Assembly (NCBI GenBank): GCA_026127925.1
Contig: JAJSLM010000002.1
Coordinates: forward strand, 124,001-188,000
Source of the DNA: Thermoplasmatales archaeon
Lineage (GTDB): Archaea > Thermoplasmatota > Thermoplasmata > Thermoplasmatales > Thermoplasmataceae
DNA length: 64,000 nt
Direction of reading: 5' to 3'
A program made the position numbers and the translations under genes. Below the pieces are notes generated by a model, which was not told where the DNA came from, ran no database searches, and was given only the letters and a program-made list of their open reading frames with translations. The stretch's first letter is position 1, and each line of letters opens with the position of its first letter. Below are positions 7,939 to 16,601 of this stretch, one piece after another.

Positions 7939-8403
7939 ATGGCAAGACATTTTGTTTCAAAGAAGGAACAGAAAGTAGTCAGGGATCAACTTCTCTCCAT
8001 GGGAATAGATCTTGGCGATCGCAGCGTTGAGCTCGATCAGCGCAAAGATTCCAGATGTTATTTTGTTGGGGGTAAACCATATATCTACGTATCGGACAGG
8101 TATATTCCGACAATATTTCTGCTTAATGACATCAGACCTAAAGGCAATGTCGTCGTGGTCGATGATGGTGCTGTTTCTCACGTGATCAATGGTGCCAACG
8201 TATTCTGTAAAGGCATAACACAGTTTTCGGGCAGCATAAAGAAGGGAGATACTGTTTTTGTCACCGATCTCCGAGGAAATTTCATAGCAGTAGGATTGGC
8301 CGCTGTGTCATCTGAAGACTTCTCCAAGTCAAACCCCGGAGAAGCAGTTCAGACTATTCATTATCCAGGAGATAAGATCATTAAAGAATTTTATGCCATT
8401 TGA
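7939..8403 (+). CDS. PUA-domain RNA-binding protein, MCTS1/Tma20-like
   Basis: A 154-residue protein in two parts. The N-terminal domain (1-70) carries ELDQRKDSRCYFVGGKPYIY, and the C-terminal PUA domain (about 72-150) carries NVVVVDDGAVSHVINGANVFCKGITQF, KKGDTVFV and FIAVGLAAVSS. This architecture matches the archaeal relatives of eukaryotic MCTS1/Tma20, which bind the small ribosomal subunit in translation initiation or recycling. PUA proteins of tRNA-modification enzymes are the alternative, but no catalytic domain is attached. Its start is 2 nt after the preceding stop, so it is translationally coupled to the unknown gene behind spt5. Confidence 0.82.
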   Translation: MARHFVSKKEQKVVRDQLLSMGIDLGDRSVELDQRKDSRCYFVGGKPYIYVSDRYIPTIFLLNDIRPKGNVVVVDDGAVSHVINGANVFCKGITQFSGSIKKGDTVFVTDLRGNFIAVGLAAVSSEDFSKSNPGEAVQTIHYPGDKIIKEFYAI

Positions 8404-8572
8404 AATATCAAGCTTTGTTAGTCATTTATTGGGGTTGATTTCATTTTTATTAGCACAAGAGATTTGTGCGTGCACCTTATTAATCAGCGGGGAATTTTCC
8501 CAACTAACAGGCATCGATTCGCAAATAAAGGTGGAAGGCAATAAGGCAAGCACATTTTCCGGAAAAAAGGTA

Positions 8573-8645
8573 TGCCGTGAGCCGGGATTGAACCAGCGAC
8601 CTCCAGATCTTCAGTCTGGCGCTCTCCCAACTGAGCTATCACGGC
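8573..8645 (-). tRNA. tRNA-Phe (GAA anticodon)
   Basis: Read on the minus strand, acceptor GCCGTGA pairs with TCACGGC, the D arm is GCTC...GAGC, the anticodon stem CCAGA/TCTGG encloses CTGAAGA (anticodon GAA), and the T arm has GGTTCAATCC. The discriminator is A (complement of 8573). CCA is not encoded. No intron is visible. Confidence 0.93.
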
Positions 8646-8717
8646 CTTCGTTTAGGATATGTTAGCGTTATTTAACACTTCCATTGATATTTGGTGTTAA
8701 AAGAAACAGGGCGAACG

Positions 8718-8727
8718 ATATTTATTA
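8718..8727 (+). promoter_or_regulatory. TATA box of the nac-cca operon
   Basis: ATATTTATTA is centred about 29 nt before the ATG at 8752, indicating a leaderless or near-leaderless nac transcript. Confidence 0.6.
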
Positions 8728-8751
8728 TATGTAGCTATTAGCCTTACTTAT

Positions 8752-9111
8752 ATGATACCTGGCGGAATGAACTCAAAAGAAGTAAAGAGAATGATGGCAC
8801 AAATGGGCATTAAATCTACAGAAATGCCTGACGTAAAAACAGTCATTTTAAAGGGTACAAATAAGGACTACTCAATAACCAATGCTCAGGTTACTATGAT
8901 AGAAGCGCAGGGTGTTAAGACCTTTCAGATACTCGGAAATTTTAAGGAGATAGCCAAAACAGATACCGAAAAACAAGTTGTAGGATTCCCGGAGGAGGAT
9001 GTAAGTTTGGTTATGGAGCAGACGTCCTCGTCACGGGAAAAGGCAATAGAAGCACTCAAGAAAAACGACGGAGAACCTGCAAGAGCTATACTGGACCTAA
9101 TGCAAAAATGA
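8752..9111 (+). CDS. nac: Nascent polypeptide-associated complex protein (archaeal NAC alpha)
   Basis: A 119-residue ribosome-associated chaperone that forms a homodimer in archaea. The N-terminus MIPGGMNSKEVKRMMAQMGI is the typical helical ribosome-contact segment. The NAC beta-barrel occupies about 25-75 (VILKGTNKDYSITNAQVTMI; QTFQILG-like VKTFQILGNF). The C-terminal UBA-like helices start at DVSLVMEQTSSSREKAIEALKKNDGEPARAILDLM. It overlaps the cca start by four bases (ATGA), implying translational coupling. Confidence 0.94.
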   Translation: MIPGGMNSKEVKRMMAQMGIKSTEMPDVKTVILKGTNKDYSITNAQVTMIEAQGVKTFQILGNFKEIAKTDTEKQVVGFPEEDVSLVMEQTSSSREKAIEALKKNDGEPARAILDLMQK

Positions 9112-10415
9112 TCAACAGAGAAGAAATTCTAAGGCGATGGAAGCCCGATGAAGCAGAGAAAAAGAAATTACATGATATTTCCAACGATTTGATAGCAAAA
9201 ATTAAAAAGATACTTCTGAGAGAGAAGATCGATGCCGAACCGTTGGTCGTTGGTTCTGTTGCGAAGCATACAAATGTCAAGGGTGGAGATATAGATATTT
9301 TCATTGTATTCAGCAGGAGTTATTCCGAGAAAGACATCGGAAAACTGGGCCTGAAGATCGGACATGAGGTGCTTGTGGATGGAAGGGAAAAATATGCAGA
9401 GCATCCATACGTTTCTGGAACAATTGACGGGGTAAAAATTGACCTTGTGCCATGCCTGAGGATAGAGAAAAATTCAAAGATTATAAGTTCTGTAGACAGA
9501 ACTCCTTTGCATACTCAGTATGTCCTGGAAAATTTAGCAAAAAATCAGGCGGATGAAGTCCTTCTCCTGAAGGCTTTCATGAAATCTGTGGGCGTCTATG
9601 GGTCTGAAATCAAGGTTTCCGGATTTTCAGGTTACATATGTGAACTTCTCGTCATTCATCTTGGTACATTTGAGAATGTGATCCAGATGTTTGCAACAAG
9701 CAGGGGAAGAATACTGATTCCAGAAGATGTGGAAAATGAGAAGAAGTTTTTGTCTCCTGTTGTGATAATAGATCCGATAGATGTTAACAGAAATGCATCT
9801 GCTGCTGTCAGCCTCGAAAACCTTTCGAAGATGAAGATAGAATCAAGATTATTTCTTCAAGATCAATCCATGAAATTTTTCAGTGGTCCCTTACCTGTTA
9901 AACCATCGCAGTACAGGGATCGGGGGGCATTCATGAGAATTTTCAGGCTCCAGAGACCAGATCTCGTAGATGACATAATATATAGCCAGGCAAATAGATT
10001 TCAGCAACAACTCACGGACCTTTTATCCTCGAAAGGCTTTTATCCGGTTTCATCAGAACTTTCTGTTTCCGCTGAATTTATAGATGTAGCAATTGAGACA
10101 AAACTTGTCGACCTTCCAGGAACAAGGGTACACATGGGCCCCCCGGTTGACGATGAGCGGGCCAAAGATTACATAGCACGATGGTCAAACAACAATGCGT
10201 TAAGAGGGCCATATGTCTTAGGAGATCGCCTTGCCGTGGATGTTTCAGTAGAACCGAGAACTCTGGAGGAAACAGTTAGGTTGGAACTGCCAAGGCTCAA
10301 CATAGGCAAACATCTAAATCCACTGAAGAAAAAATTGATCATCATTGACCCGTCAAAGACAAAAGCCAGATATGAGGTACTGGGAAAATTTTACTCAAGA
10401 AAAATTTTGATTTGA
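9108..10415 (+). CDS. cca: CCA-adding tRNA nucleotidyltransferase, archaeal class I
   Basis: A 435-residue enzyme that adds CCA to tRNA 3' ends, needed here because none of the three tRNA genes encodes CCA. The nucleotidyltransferase signature is GSVAKHTNVKGGDIDIF (G49-S50, with catalytic Asp61 and Asp63). A third carboxylate, Asp112, lies in GVKIDLVPC. The central and tail domains (about 150-435) have the usual class I length. It overlaps nac by four bases. All catalytic residues are intact. Confidence 0.95.
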   Translation: MINREEILRRWKPDEAEKKKLHDISNDLIAKIKKILLREKIDAEPLVVGSVAKHTNVKGGDIDIFIVFSRSYSEKDIGKLGLKIGHEVLVDGREKYAEHPYVSGTIDGVKIDLVPCLRIEKNSKIISSVDRTPLHTQYVLENLAKNQADEVLLLKAFMKSVGVYGSEIKVSGFSGYICELLVIHLGTFENVIQMFATSRGRILIPEDVENEKKFLSPVVIIDPIDVNRNASAAVSLENLSKMKIESRLFLQDQSMKFFSGPLPVKPSQYRDRGAFMRIFRLQRPDLVDDIIYSQANRFQQQLTDLLSSKGFYPVSSELSVSAEFIDVAIETKLVDLPGTRVHMGPPVDDERAKDYIARWSNNNALRGPYVLGDRLAVDVSVEPRTLEETVRLELPRLNIGKHLNPLKKKLIIIDPSKTKARYEVLGKFYSRKILI

Positions 10416-10417
10416 TG

Positions 10418-10630
10418 TTATCCCCCAGAAAATACCTCCAGCAGAGACACATCATCGTCAGGAAGTATGACATCATTTCCAATGAGTGGCACACCGTTCC
10501 TAATGCACACAAAGGATTGTTCCGATAATTTCAATTTAGAAAAGAGATCAGCCACACTCATCTCCCTGTCTATGGGCACTGTTGATCTATTTCTTCCTAT
10601 TATTGTAACTGCCAAATCCATCACCACCAT
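10418..10630 (-). CDS. Ubiquitin-like MoaD/ThiS/SAMP family protein
   Basis: About 70 residues with a beta-grasp pattern: DLAVTIIGRNRSTVPID, MSVADLFSKLKLS, FVCIRNGVPL and VSLLEVFSGG. It ends in Gly-Gly, the carboxy-terminal signature of sulfur carriers (MoaD, ThiS) and of archaeal ubiquitin-like modifiers (SAMPs). The start is uncertain between ATG 10630 and ATG 10621. Earlier in-frame starts fall inside tRNA-Gln and are rejected. The coding region begins only 9 nt after the tRNA 3' end, so the two are almost certainly cotranscribed. The nearby molybdopterin oxidoreductase gene (10772) favours a MoaD-type role. Confidence 0.8.
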   Translation of the reverse strand: MVVMDLAVTIIGRNRSTVPIDREMSVADLFSKLKLSEQSFVCIRNGVPLIGNDVILPDDDVSLLEVFSGG

Positions 10631-10639
10631 TTTTATAAG

Positions 10640-10712
10640 TAGCCCCGAGCAGATTTGAACTGCTGTCAACGGATCCAAAGTCCGGTATGCTTGGCCACTA
10701 CACTACGGGGCT
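10640..10712 (-). tRNA. tRNA-Gln (TTG anticodon)
   Basis: On the minus strand, acceptor AGCCCCG pairs with CGGGGCT plus discriminator A. The T arm GCAGTTCAAATCTGC is intact and the anticodon loop CTTTGGA gives TTG. The outermost anticodon-stem pair is a C/T mismatch. CCA is not encoded. It is directly upstream of the MoaD-like gene on the same strand. Confidence 0.92.
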
Positions 10713-10771
10713 AGGTGTCCATAAAAATAGCACTGTCATATTAAAGCTTAACTGGGAAAAATGGACAAAAA

Positions 10772-11392
10772 TCAGAACGACATCATCTTCTTGGCGTTCT
10801 TTTTTACTCTTCTCCATAACCCACTGGTGTACCTTTCACTCTCGGACACCTTGCCTCTTTCATGGTAGCCGTATTGCTCCCAGTATCCATCTTCATAATC
10901 ACTTATCAGCTCAATTTGGGTCAGCCATTTCGCGCTTTTCCAGCCATACAGTTCTGGTATGAAAGGCCTTGCCGGGAAACCCTGTTCGACTCTAAGTGTT
11001 TGTTCATTCATCTTAAGCGCAATTATAGATTTTTCATCCATTGCATATTCTATCGGAACGGGAGTGCTGTATCCTTCAGCACACCTGAACATAACCCATC
11101 CCGCATCATCCTTCGGCTCTGAATCAATGATGATTTTTCTCAGGCTCGGGCCGGACCATTTTACTTTCTTTATGCTCCATGCTGTTACACAGTTGAAGTC
11201 GCTATAATATTCAAGTTGTGGCATGCTTGAAATTTCCTTATAAGAGTACTTTCTGGGCTTATCAACAAGTCCAGTGAGTTCCAGGCCCCATTTATCTTTG
11301 TTTATCTCAGGTTCACCGAGGGCGGAATATATGATCCAATCGTTTATGTACCTCTGTCCAGGATTTGGAACATGAATTTCTTCTTGATCCAT
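10772..11392 (-). CDS. Molybdopterin-dependent oxidoreductase, sulfite-oxidase/YedY fold
   Basis: A 206-residue protein that matches the catalytic core of the sulfite oxidase family. The molybdenum-ligating cysteine is C68 in DFNCVTAWSIKKVKWSG, followed by the substrate-pocket segment RCAEGYSTPVP and by GFPARPFIPELYGWKSAKWLTQIEL, a standard family signature (PxxxGxKSxKWL-like). No Tat or Sec signal and no heme or dimerisation domain, so it appears cytosolic and minimal compared with periplasmic YedY. The substrate is unknown. The MoaD-like gene just downstream on the same strand could supply cofactor sulfur. Confidence 0.87.
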   Translation of the reverse strand: MDQEEIHVPNPGQRYINDWIIYSALGEPEINKDKWGLELTGLVDKPRKYSYKEISSMPQLEYYSDFNCVTAWSIKKVKWSGPSLRKIIIDSEPKDDAGWVMFRCAEGYSTPVPIEYAMDEKSIIALKMNEQTLRVEQGFPARPFIPELYGWKSAKWLTQIELISDYEDGYWEQYGYHERGKVSESERYTSGLWRRVKKNAKKMMSF

Positions 11393-11557
11393 TAAAATGA
11401 AATATTATCACATAAATAAGGATATTGTGAAACCAGATGCTAATGTGCGTTTGCATTTGTGTGGGATTGATCGGAGTTGTAGAAGGTACCTTGTAGTTCG
11501 CATGAAATAGGCAAAATTTATGTCAATTGTTAGGCTTAACTGCCATAAGTGATTTTT

Positions 11558-13201
11558 ATGGAGTCTGCACAGTTAAAAAGGATCGAAGACATTGCACGCA
11601 CAATTGGTCTTAATGATGACGAGTTTGAGAAATATGGAAATTATATGGCAAAGGTCTCGCTGAGCGTCCTTGAACGAGTGAAAAACAAGAAGAAGGGTAA
11701 ATTAATCCTTGTCACTGCAATCAGCCCAACGAAGGAAGGCGAGGGTAAGACTACAACGGCTATAGGGCTAGCCCAGGGTTTCCAGAAATTAGGAAAGAAG
11801 GCGTGTATAGCTATCAGAGAGCCTTCTCTGGGCCCATGCTTCGGTATCAAAGGCGGCGCTACCGGTGGGGGATTGGCTAAGGTCGAACCAAGTGACAGAA
11901 TAAACTTGATCTTCACTTCAGATTTTCCCTCGGTTTCTGCTGCACATAATCTTCTCTCATCAATGATTAACAACCACATCTACTTCAACAAGGAACCAAG
12001 ACTAGATCCAAGGAAAGTCGTATTTCCAAGAACCGTGGATATGAACGATCGATCCCTCAGGGATATAATCATCGGATCAGGTGGTTCAGAAACTGGAGTA
12101 CTCATGAAGGACCAGTTCGTTATCACAGCTGCTTCGGAGATAATGGCAATTCTTGGCCTTTCAACAAGCTACAAGGATCTGAAAGAGAGGCTATCGAGGA
12201 TTCTAGTTGGATACACTTTCGACGGATCCCCTGTTTACGCATCGGATCTGAATGCCCAGGGTGCTATGGCTGCCCTTCTCAGGGACGCGCTGCTCCCCAA
12301 TCTTGTTCAGTCTACTGAGGGTGTTCCAGCCTTTGTGCATATCGGGCCATTTGGCAATATAGCGCATGGGACATCCAGCATAATCGCCGACAAGATGGCA
12401 CTTGGGCTCACAGATTACCTAATTACCGAAGCAGGCTTTGGCTCTGAGCTTGGCGCCGAGAAGTTTTTCGATATGGTGACTCGAATCGGGGATCTTCCGA
12501 TCGATGGTGTCGTAATAGTTGCAACAATAAGAGCCTTGAAACTCCATTCTGGAATGCAGGAAGGTAAGGCCGATCCAGTTGAGATGCTTTCAAAAGGATC
12601 TGAGAATCTCTTGAAACATGTTGACATAATAAGGAATTTTGGTGTCGATCCGGTTGTGGCAATAAACAGGTTTCCCTCGGATACTAAGGAAGAGATCGAT
12701 ACGCTTGAAAGCATACTCAAAGAAAAAAAGATTGAATGGTCTTTATCAGAAGGGTTTGCCAAAGGGGGTAACGGAACAGTGGATCTTGCTACAAAGGTTA
12801 TAGACAAAATTTCTGCCGGAAACGCTCCATTGAACAGAACTTACGCGGAGAGCGATACCGTAAAGGATAAGATCATCAAGATTGCAAAACAGGTGTACGG
12901 TGCAACCGATGTGGTATTTGAAAAACAGGCGACAAGAGACCTGCGTAATTTATCCCTCACAGGGATGGACAAAGCTTACGTCTGCATGGCAAAAACCCAG
13001 TACTCCGTAACGGACGATCCAGCCAAGCTTGGATGGCCGAAAGATTTTATCGTCACAGTGAAGAAAATCTCGGTTTCTTCTGGTGCAGGATTCGTTGTTC
13101 CAATGCTGGGCGATATAATGACTATGCCAGGGCTTCCAAAAATTCCTGCAGCAGAAAAAATAGATCTAACAGATGATGGCGAGATCACGGGTCTGTCTTA
13201 G
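11558..13201 (+). CDS. fhs: Formate-tetrahydrofolate ligase
   Basis: A 547-residue enzyme catalysing ATP-dependent formation of 10-formyl-tetrahydrofolate. The P-loop is SPTKEGEGKTTTAIGL (about 56-71), followed by REPSLGPCFGIKGGATGGG and VVAINRFPSDT. PVYASDLNAQGAMAALLRDALLPNLVQ and AGFGSELGAEKFFD are also family hallmarks. An in-frame GTG nine bases earlier is possible, but the ATG at 11558 gives the normal start MESAQLKRIEDIA. A TATA-like AATTTATG lies around 11516-11523. It is 38 nt upstream of the flavoprotein gene. A complete one-carbon pathway is not visible in the window. Confidence 0.95.
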   Translation: MESAQLKRIEDIARTIGLNDDEFEKYGNYMAKVSLSVLERVKNKKKGKLILVTAISPTKEGEGKTTTAIGLAQGFQKLGKKACIAIREPSLGPCFGIKGGATGGGLAKVEPSDRINLIFTSDFPSVSAAHNLLSSMINNHIYFNKEPRLDPRKVVFPRTVDMNDRSLRDIIIGSGGSETGVLMKDQFVITAASEIMAILGLSTSYKDLKERLSRILVGYTFDGSPVYASDLNAQGAMAALLRDALLPNLVQSTEGVPAFVHIGPFGNIAHGTSSIIADKMALGLTDYLITEAGFGSELGAEKFFDMVTRIGDLPIDGVVIVATIRALKLHSGMQEGKADPVEMLSKGSENLLKHVDIIRNFGVDPVVAINRFPSDTKEEIDTLESILKEKKIEWSLSEGFAKGGNGTVDLATKVIDKISAGNAPLNRTYAESDTVKDKIIKIAKQVYGATDVVFEKQATRDLRNLSLTGMDKAYVCMAKTQYSVTDDPAKLGWPKDFIVTVKKISVSSGAGFVVPMLGDIMTMPGLPKIPAAEKIDLTDDGEITGLS

Positions 13202-13239
13202 GTGCAAGTATTAGAATAATGGCATAATACAGCACGAAA

Positions 13240-14898
13240 ATGAGTTCAAGAATACGTTTCGAAGAAGCTGGCCGTATAGGGGATCTAGCAATTAGGAATA
13301 GGATTGTTATGGCCCCGATGATCTCCAATCTTGCCAACCCAGATGGATCTACGAACGAGACACACATTTCATATTTGCGGGAAAGAGCCATCGGTGGGAC
13401 CGGTCTAATAATCACAGAGTACACTTACGTCGACAATGTAAATTCAAAGGGATCGCGCAATGAGCTCGGTATATATTCAACAGATTTCATTCCAAAACTG
13501 AGGAGACTTACAGAGATTGTTCACAATGAAGGTTCTAAGATTTTCATACAGCTCGTCCATGCGGGTGGCAAGGCTTTAGAATATTCTGAAAAATCTATGG
13601 CACCGAGTAGCGTAAACTACCAGGGCAAAGTGCCGAGAGAAATGAAGACAGACGATATTGAACGTGTGACATCGGCGTTTGCACGGGCTGCAAAAACAGC
13701 TGAAAGGGCGAACTTTGATGGCATTGAACTTCACGGTGCCCATGGCTATCTTCTTCAAGAATTCATTTCTCCGTCCCTGAACAGGAGAACCGATAAATAC
13801 GGTGGTGATTTTGACAACAGGATAAGGTTCCCCCAGGAAGTAATAGATGCAGTCAAGTCTGAAATAAAGATTCCTGTAGGGATAAGACTTAGCCTATATG
13901 AAGACGATCCGGATGGGTACGGCCCTGAATATGGCCTGAGGGTTGCGGAATCCCTGAAAGGAATAGATTATGTGCATTTTTCGGCTGGTAGGTTCGCAGC
14001 TCCTGGATCTTCTGCATCCTTTTATAGCCCTAAGGCACATATATATTCAAGGCTGCCCAGGAAACCGCGGGTGACTTCCATTGTAGTTGGTTCTGTGACT
14101 TCACTGGAAGATGTTAACGCAGTGCTAGAACGCTCTGATTTTGTATCTGTAGGAAGGGGCCTTTTGGCCGACCCCCACTTTGTTAAAAGATTGAGCAATG
14201 GTAAAGACATAAGGCCATGTATCAGGTGTAACCAGGCATGCAGAGATCTTTCCTTTGGTGAGGTGAGGTGTACAGTGAACGTAGACCTTGGCTTTGAAAG
14301 GATGCCATATTTTATGGGCAGTCTCAAAGGAGAAATATCCATAATCGGAGGAGGTGTCAAAGGCATCGAAGCAGCGATAACTGCTGCAAGGGCAGGCCTA
14401 AAAGTAGCACTATATGAGCAGAGAGAAAGGATTGGTGGACAGATACTAGATATTTACGATCCGTTCAAGAAGAAAGAATTCCACGTCCTTCTTAACTATT
14501 ATGAAAATGTTCTTAAAAATCTTGGAATTGAAATGCACATTAATGAGCGATATACAGGGAAAGGCCTTTACTGCCTACCAGATGTGTCATATGGGCATAT
14601 TCCTGGGAATTCGGAAATAACAATAAATTCGAATATTTATCAGCACCATGATGAGGCGCTTAGCATTGCCAAAAGTTCAAATGTGAAGATGACAAGGGCG
14701 AGTCTCTCATCGCTGGATAGGGCGAGGGCCGCTGGTTTTGAGCTCTATGCAACTTCTATCGGGATAAGGCTTATCGACTCAAAAAAAGGAGACATAAACA
14801 TAATCGAAAAAGATCAATATGATATAAGGAAGGCAATAATATCCGGAAGGAGGATCGTCATGGAAGAGCTCAGGATGAATTCTCCTGATTATCTCTAG
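13240..14898 (+). CDS. Old Yellow Enzyme-family oxidoreductase, FadH/2,4-dienoyl-CoA reductase-like, shortened C-terminus
   Basis: 552 residues. The N-terminal FMN TIM barrel (1-325) contains NRIVMAPM, FIQLVHAGG and GIELHGAHGYLLQEFISPSLNRRTDKYGG. An iron-sulfur motif Cys327-x2-Cys330-x3-Cys334-x9-Cys344 follows. An FAD-binding Rossmann motif starts at GGGVKGIEAA (370-379) and continues ALYEQRERIGGQ. E. coli FadH-type enzymes have about 670 residues, with a complete FAD/NAD(P)H two-domain reductase. Here only about 190 residues follow the first Rossmann motif, so the pyridine-nucleotide domain looks reduced. It may act on an enoyl substrate or receive electrons from a partner. Its 3' end overlaps the convergent kptA gene by 29 bp. 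Confidence 0.85.
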   Translation: MSSRIRFEEAGRIGDLAIRNRIVMAPMISNLANPDGSTNETHISYLRERAIGGTGLIITEYTYVDNVNSKGSRNELGIYSTDFIPKLRRLTEIVHNEGSKIFIQLVHAGGKALEYSEKSMAPSSVNYQGKVPREMKTDDIERVTSAFARAAKTAERANFDGIELHGAHGYLLQEFISPSLNRRTDKYGGDFDNRIRFPQEVIDAVKSEIKIPVGIRLSLYEDDPDGYGPEYGLRVAESLKGIDYVHFSAGRFAAPGSSASFYSPKAHIYSRLPRKPRVTSIVVGSVTSLEDVNAVLERSDFVSVGRGLLADPHFVKRLSNGKDIRPCIRCNQACRDLSFGEVRCTVNVDLGFERMPYFMGSLKGEISIIGGGVKGIEAAITAARAGLKVALYEQRERIGGQILDIYDPFKKKEFHVLLNYYENVLKNLGIEMHINERYTGKGLYCLPDVSYGHIPGNSEITINSNIYQHHDEALSIAKSSNVKMTRASLSSLDRARAAGFELYATSIGIRLIDSKKGDINIIEKDQYDIRKAIISGRRIVMEELRMNSPDYL

Positions 14899-15628
14899 AC
14901 ATTCTTCTGGCTCTCCGTTCAGCTCGTTCTCTTACTTGCTGCAATTCGGATTTTTCTTCATCCGTAAGCTCAAACTTTTCTGTAAGTTTATCCTTTATGA
15001 ATTCCGGCGGGATTCCTGAAGTCAAAAAAACTTCATTCGTCGCTTTGTAGACAAACTGTCCAGATTCTCTGAGTCCCTTCACGTCAATCTCTACGACAAT
15101 AGGATCTGAGACATGGAACATCCCTGAAACATACGCCTGCCTTTGAGCAAGGGACAGATGTACCCATGTCTTGTCTGATGGTGAGATACCTGATTCCATG
15201 ATAAATGGCAATTCATCTTCAGTGGTCTGGTAATAAAGAATATCAGGTACGTCATCCGTCGGAAGATCATCCATGTTAACCGGGATCGTGTGTCCGTAGG
15301 CTGCCCTTATCTCATCCTTTGAATTAATCTGGTATCTCTGCTTTGGATCGGTATCCACTATGTACTTTATGTGGGTTGGAGTGACCCACCAGTAGTTTCT
15401 CCTCTGCGCCCTTATAACCGGGATAACGGTGTAGATTTTTGCCCACCCGTGCTCATTCAGCTTTATTCCATAATTATCTGGAAAGTGTCTGAGCATTCCA
15501 GCGAGTACTCGACCTATGCCTTCAACTTCCTCTTCTCTTATCAGAAGTTTCCCATGCTCACCACAAACAGGACATATCTTTCCCCTGAATGGCCCGTCCT
15601 TGCTGCATATACGTAATTCATCATTCAT
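14870..15628 (-). CDS. kptA: RNA 2'-phosphotransferase (Tpt1/KptA)
   Basis: 252 residues. It transfers the 2'-phosphate of RNA to NAD. The family core includes GIKLNEHGWAKI, QRYQINSKDEIRAAYGHTIP, LYYQTTEDELPFIMESGI and KTWVHLSLAQRQAYVSG. These supply the conserved Arg-His-Arg-Arg type residues. An N-terminal putative zinc motif has Cys8, Cys19 and Cys22 (CPVCG). A charged, Arg/Glu-rich helical tail of about 30 residues extends past the family end. In archaea the natural substrate is uncertain, since the usual tRNA ligation pathway leaves no 2'-phosphate. It overlaps the flavoprotein gene tail-to-tail. Confidence 0.92.
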   Translation of the reverse strand: MNDELRICSKDGPFRGKICPVCGEHGKLLIREEEVEGIGRVLAGMLRHFPDNYGIKLNEHGWAKIYTVIPVIRAQRRNYWWVTPTHIKYIVDTDPKQRYQINSKDEIRAAYGHTIPVNMDDLPTDDVPDILYYQTTEDELPFIMESGISPSDKTWVHLSLAQRQAYVSGMFHVSDPIVVEIDVKGLRESGQFVYKATNEVFLTSGIPPEFIKDKLTEKFELTDEEKSELQQVRERAERRARRMSRDNQENSS

Positions 15629-15743
15629 ATTATCACTTCAACACTGCTATATTATACATGAGTGATTGCATAGTAACATTATGATTTTTTCCATGGCAGG
15701 CGGCAATGTTTTTAGAATAACTGGTCAAACTTAAGAAAGACGC

Positions 15744-16601
15744 CTAAAGCCATTCCCTGATCTCATCAGAGATAGGTTTCGCAACAGAAATTCTGCTAAA
15801 CGGTGTGGCTAGCGTATCAGAAACCGCCAGATCATCTACAAGTGAACTTATCCTTTCACTAGAGGAGTGGGCGAAAACACCATGTGTGCCGGATACTTTA
15901 ATCTTCGATGCACCCATTGATCTCAGCAACCCCACCGCCTTGATGATTGTTCCACCTGTAGAGATAATGTCATCAACCAGAAGTACAGATTTATTGTTAA
16001 AATCCAGTGCTGGTGGTTCCATTTCAACAGTGTTTGCGTCTATTCTTTTTTTGTTGAAGAAAGAAAAATCACAATTTAGCAATTTGGCGTAATCCTTCGC
16101 TCTATCCAGGCTTCCGTCATCTGGCGAAATGACGTAGTCCCACTTTTCCCTGGAAAAATAATCACTCATAGCCGGGATGACTTTTATGTTTTTAAACGCC
16201 TTATTAGTGAAACCAATGCTCTCTTCATCGTGAATTTCTACTGTAGCCATATAGTCACTGAATTCAGCAATGGTACGTACCATTACCTTTGAGGATATGG
16301 CTTCTCCAGACTTGTATATCTTATGCTGGCGTGCATAAGAAAAATAAGGGATAACAGCTATGACTTTTTCTGCCCCATTTTCTTTTGCAGCGTCAAGTGA
16401 AAATAACAGCTTAAAGTACTCTTCAAATGTTCTGGTATGGCCAACTACAATAACGGTCTCATCCTTCAGATTTTCATCTATCCTGAGATGGAATTCTTCG
16501 TCCGGAAACTTATCTACAGCAGGCTCAGTAAAACGGCAATTCAACTGCTCAGATATGCGTAATGAAAGTGAAGGCGAGGAATCCGCTCCAATAACAAGCA
16601 T
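15744..16601 (-). CDS. prs: Ribose-phosphate pyrophosphokinase
   Basis: A 285-residue enzyme making PRPP from ribose 5-phosphate and ATP. It has the duplicated type-I phosphoribosyltransferase fold: FPDEEFHLRID near residue 35, the flexible-loop region VIPYFSYARQHKIYKSGEAISSK (about 100-122), and the PRPP-binding signature VLLVDDIISTGGT (about 204-216). The length matches the short archaeal class. It is monocistronic. PRPP would feed nucleotide, histidine and tryptophan synthesis. Confidence 0.94.
   Translation of the reverse strand: MLVIGADSSPSLSLRISEQLNCRFTEPAVDKFPDEEFHLRIDENLKDETVIVVGHTRTFEEYFKLLFSLDAAKENGAEKVIAVIPYFSYARQHKIYKSGEAISSKVMVRTIAEFSDYMATVEIHDEESIGFTNKAFKNIKVIPAMSDYFSREKWDYVISPDDGSLDRAKDYAKLLNCDFSFFNKKRIDANTVEMEPPALDFNNKSVLLVDDIISTGGTIIKAVGLLRSMGASKIKVSGTHGVFAHSSSERISSLVDDLAVSDTLATPFSRISVAKPISDEIREWL

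Noticed and set aside
8393-8665. Plus-strand open frame of about 90 codons over tRNA-Phe
   Set aside because: It runs antisense through the tRNA gene and encodes no recognisable protein. The CCGGxxNQRPPDLQSGALPTELSRP-like peptide is the usual translation of a tRNA complement.
10687-11207. Plus-strand frames opposite the molybdoenzyme gene and over tRNA-Gln
   Set aside because: Antisense to a gene with clear family motifs and start over a tRNA. No family features.
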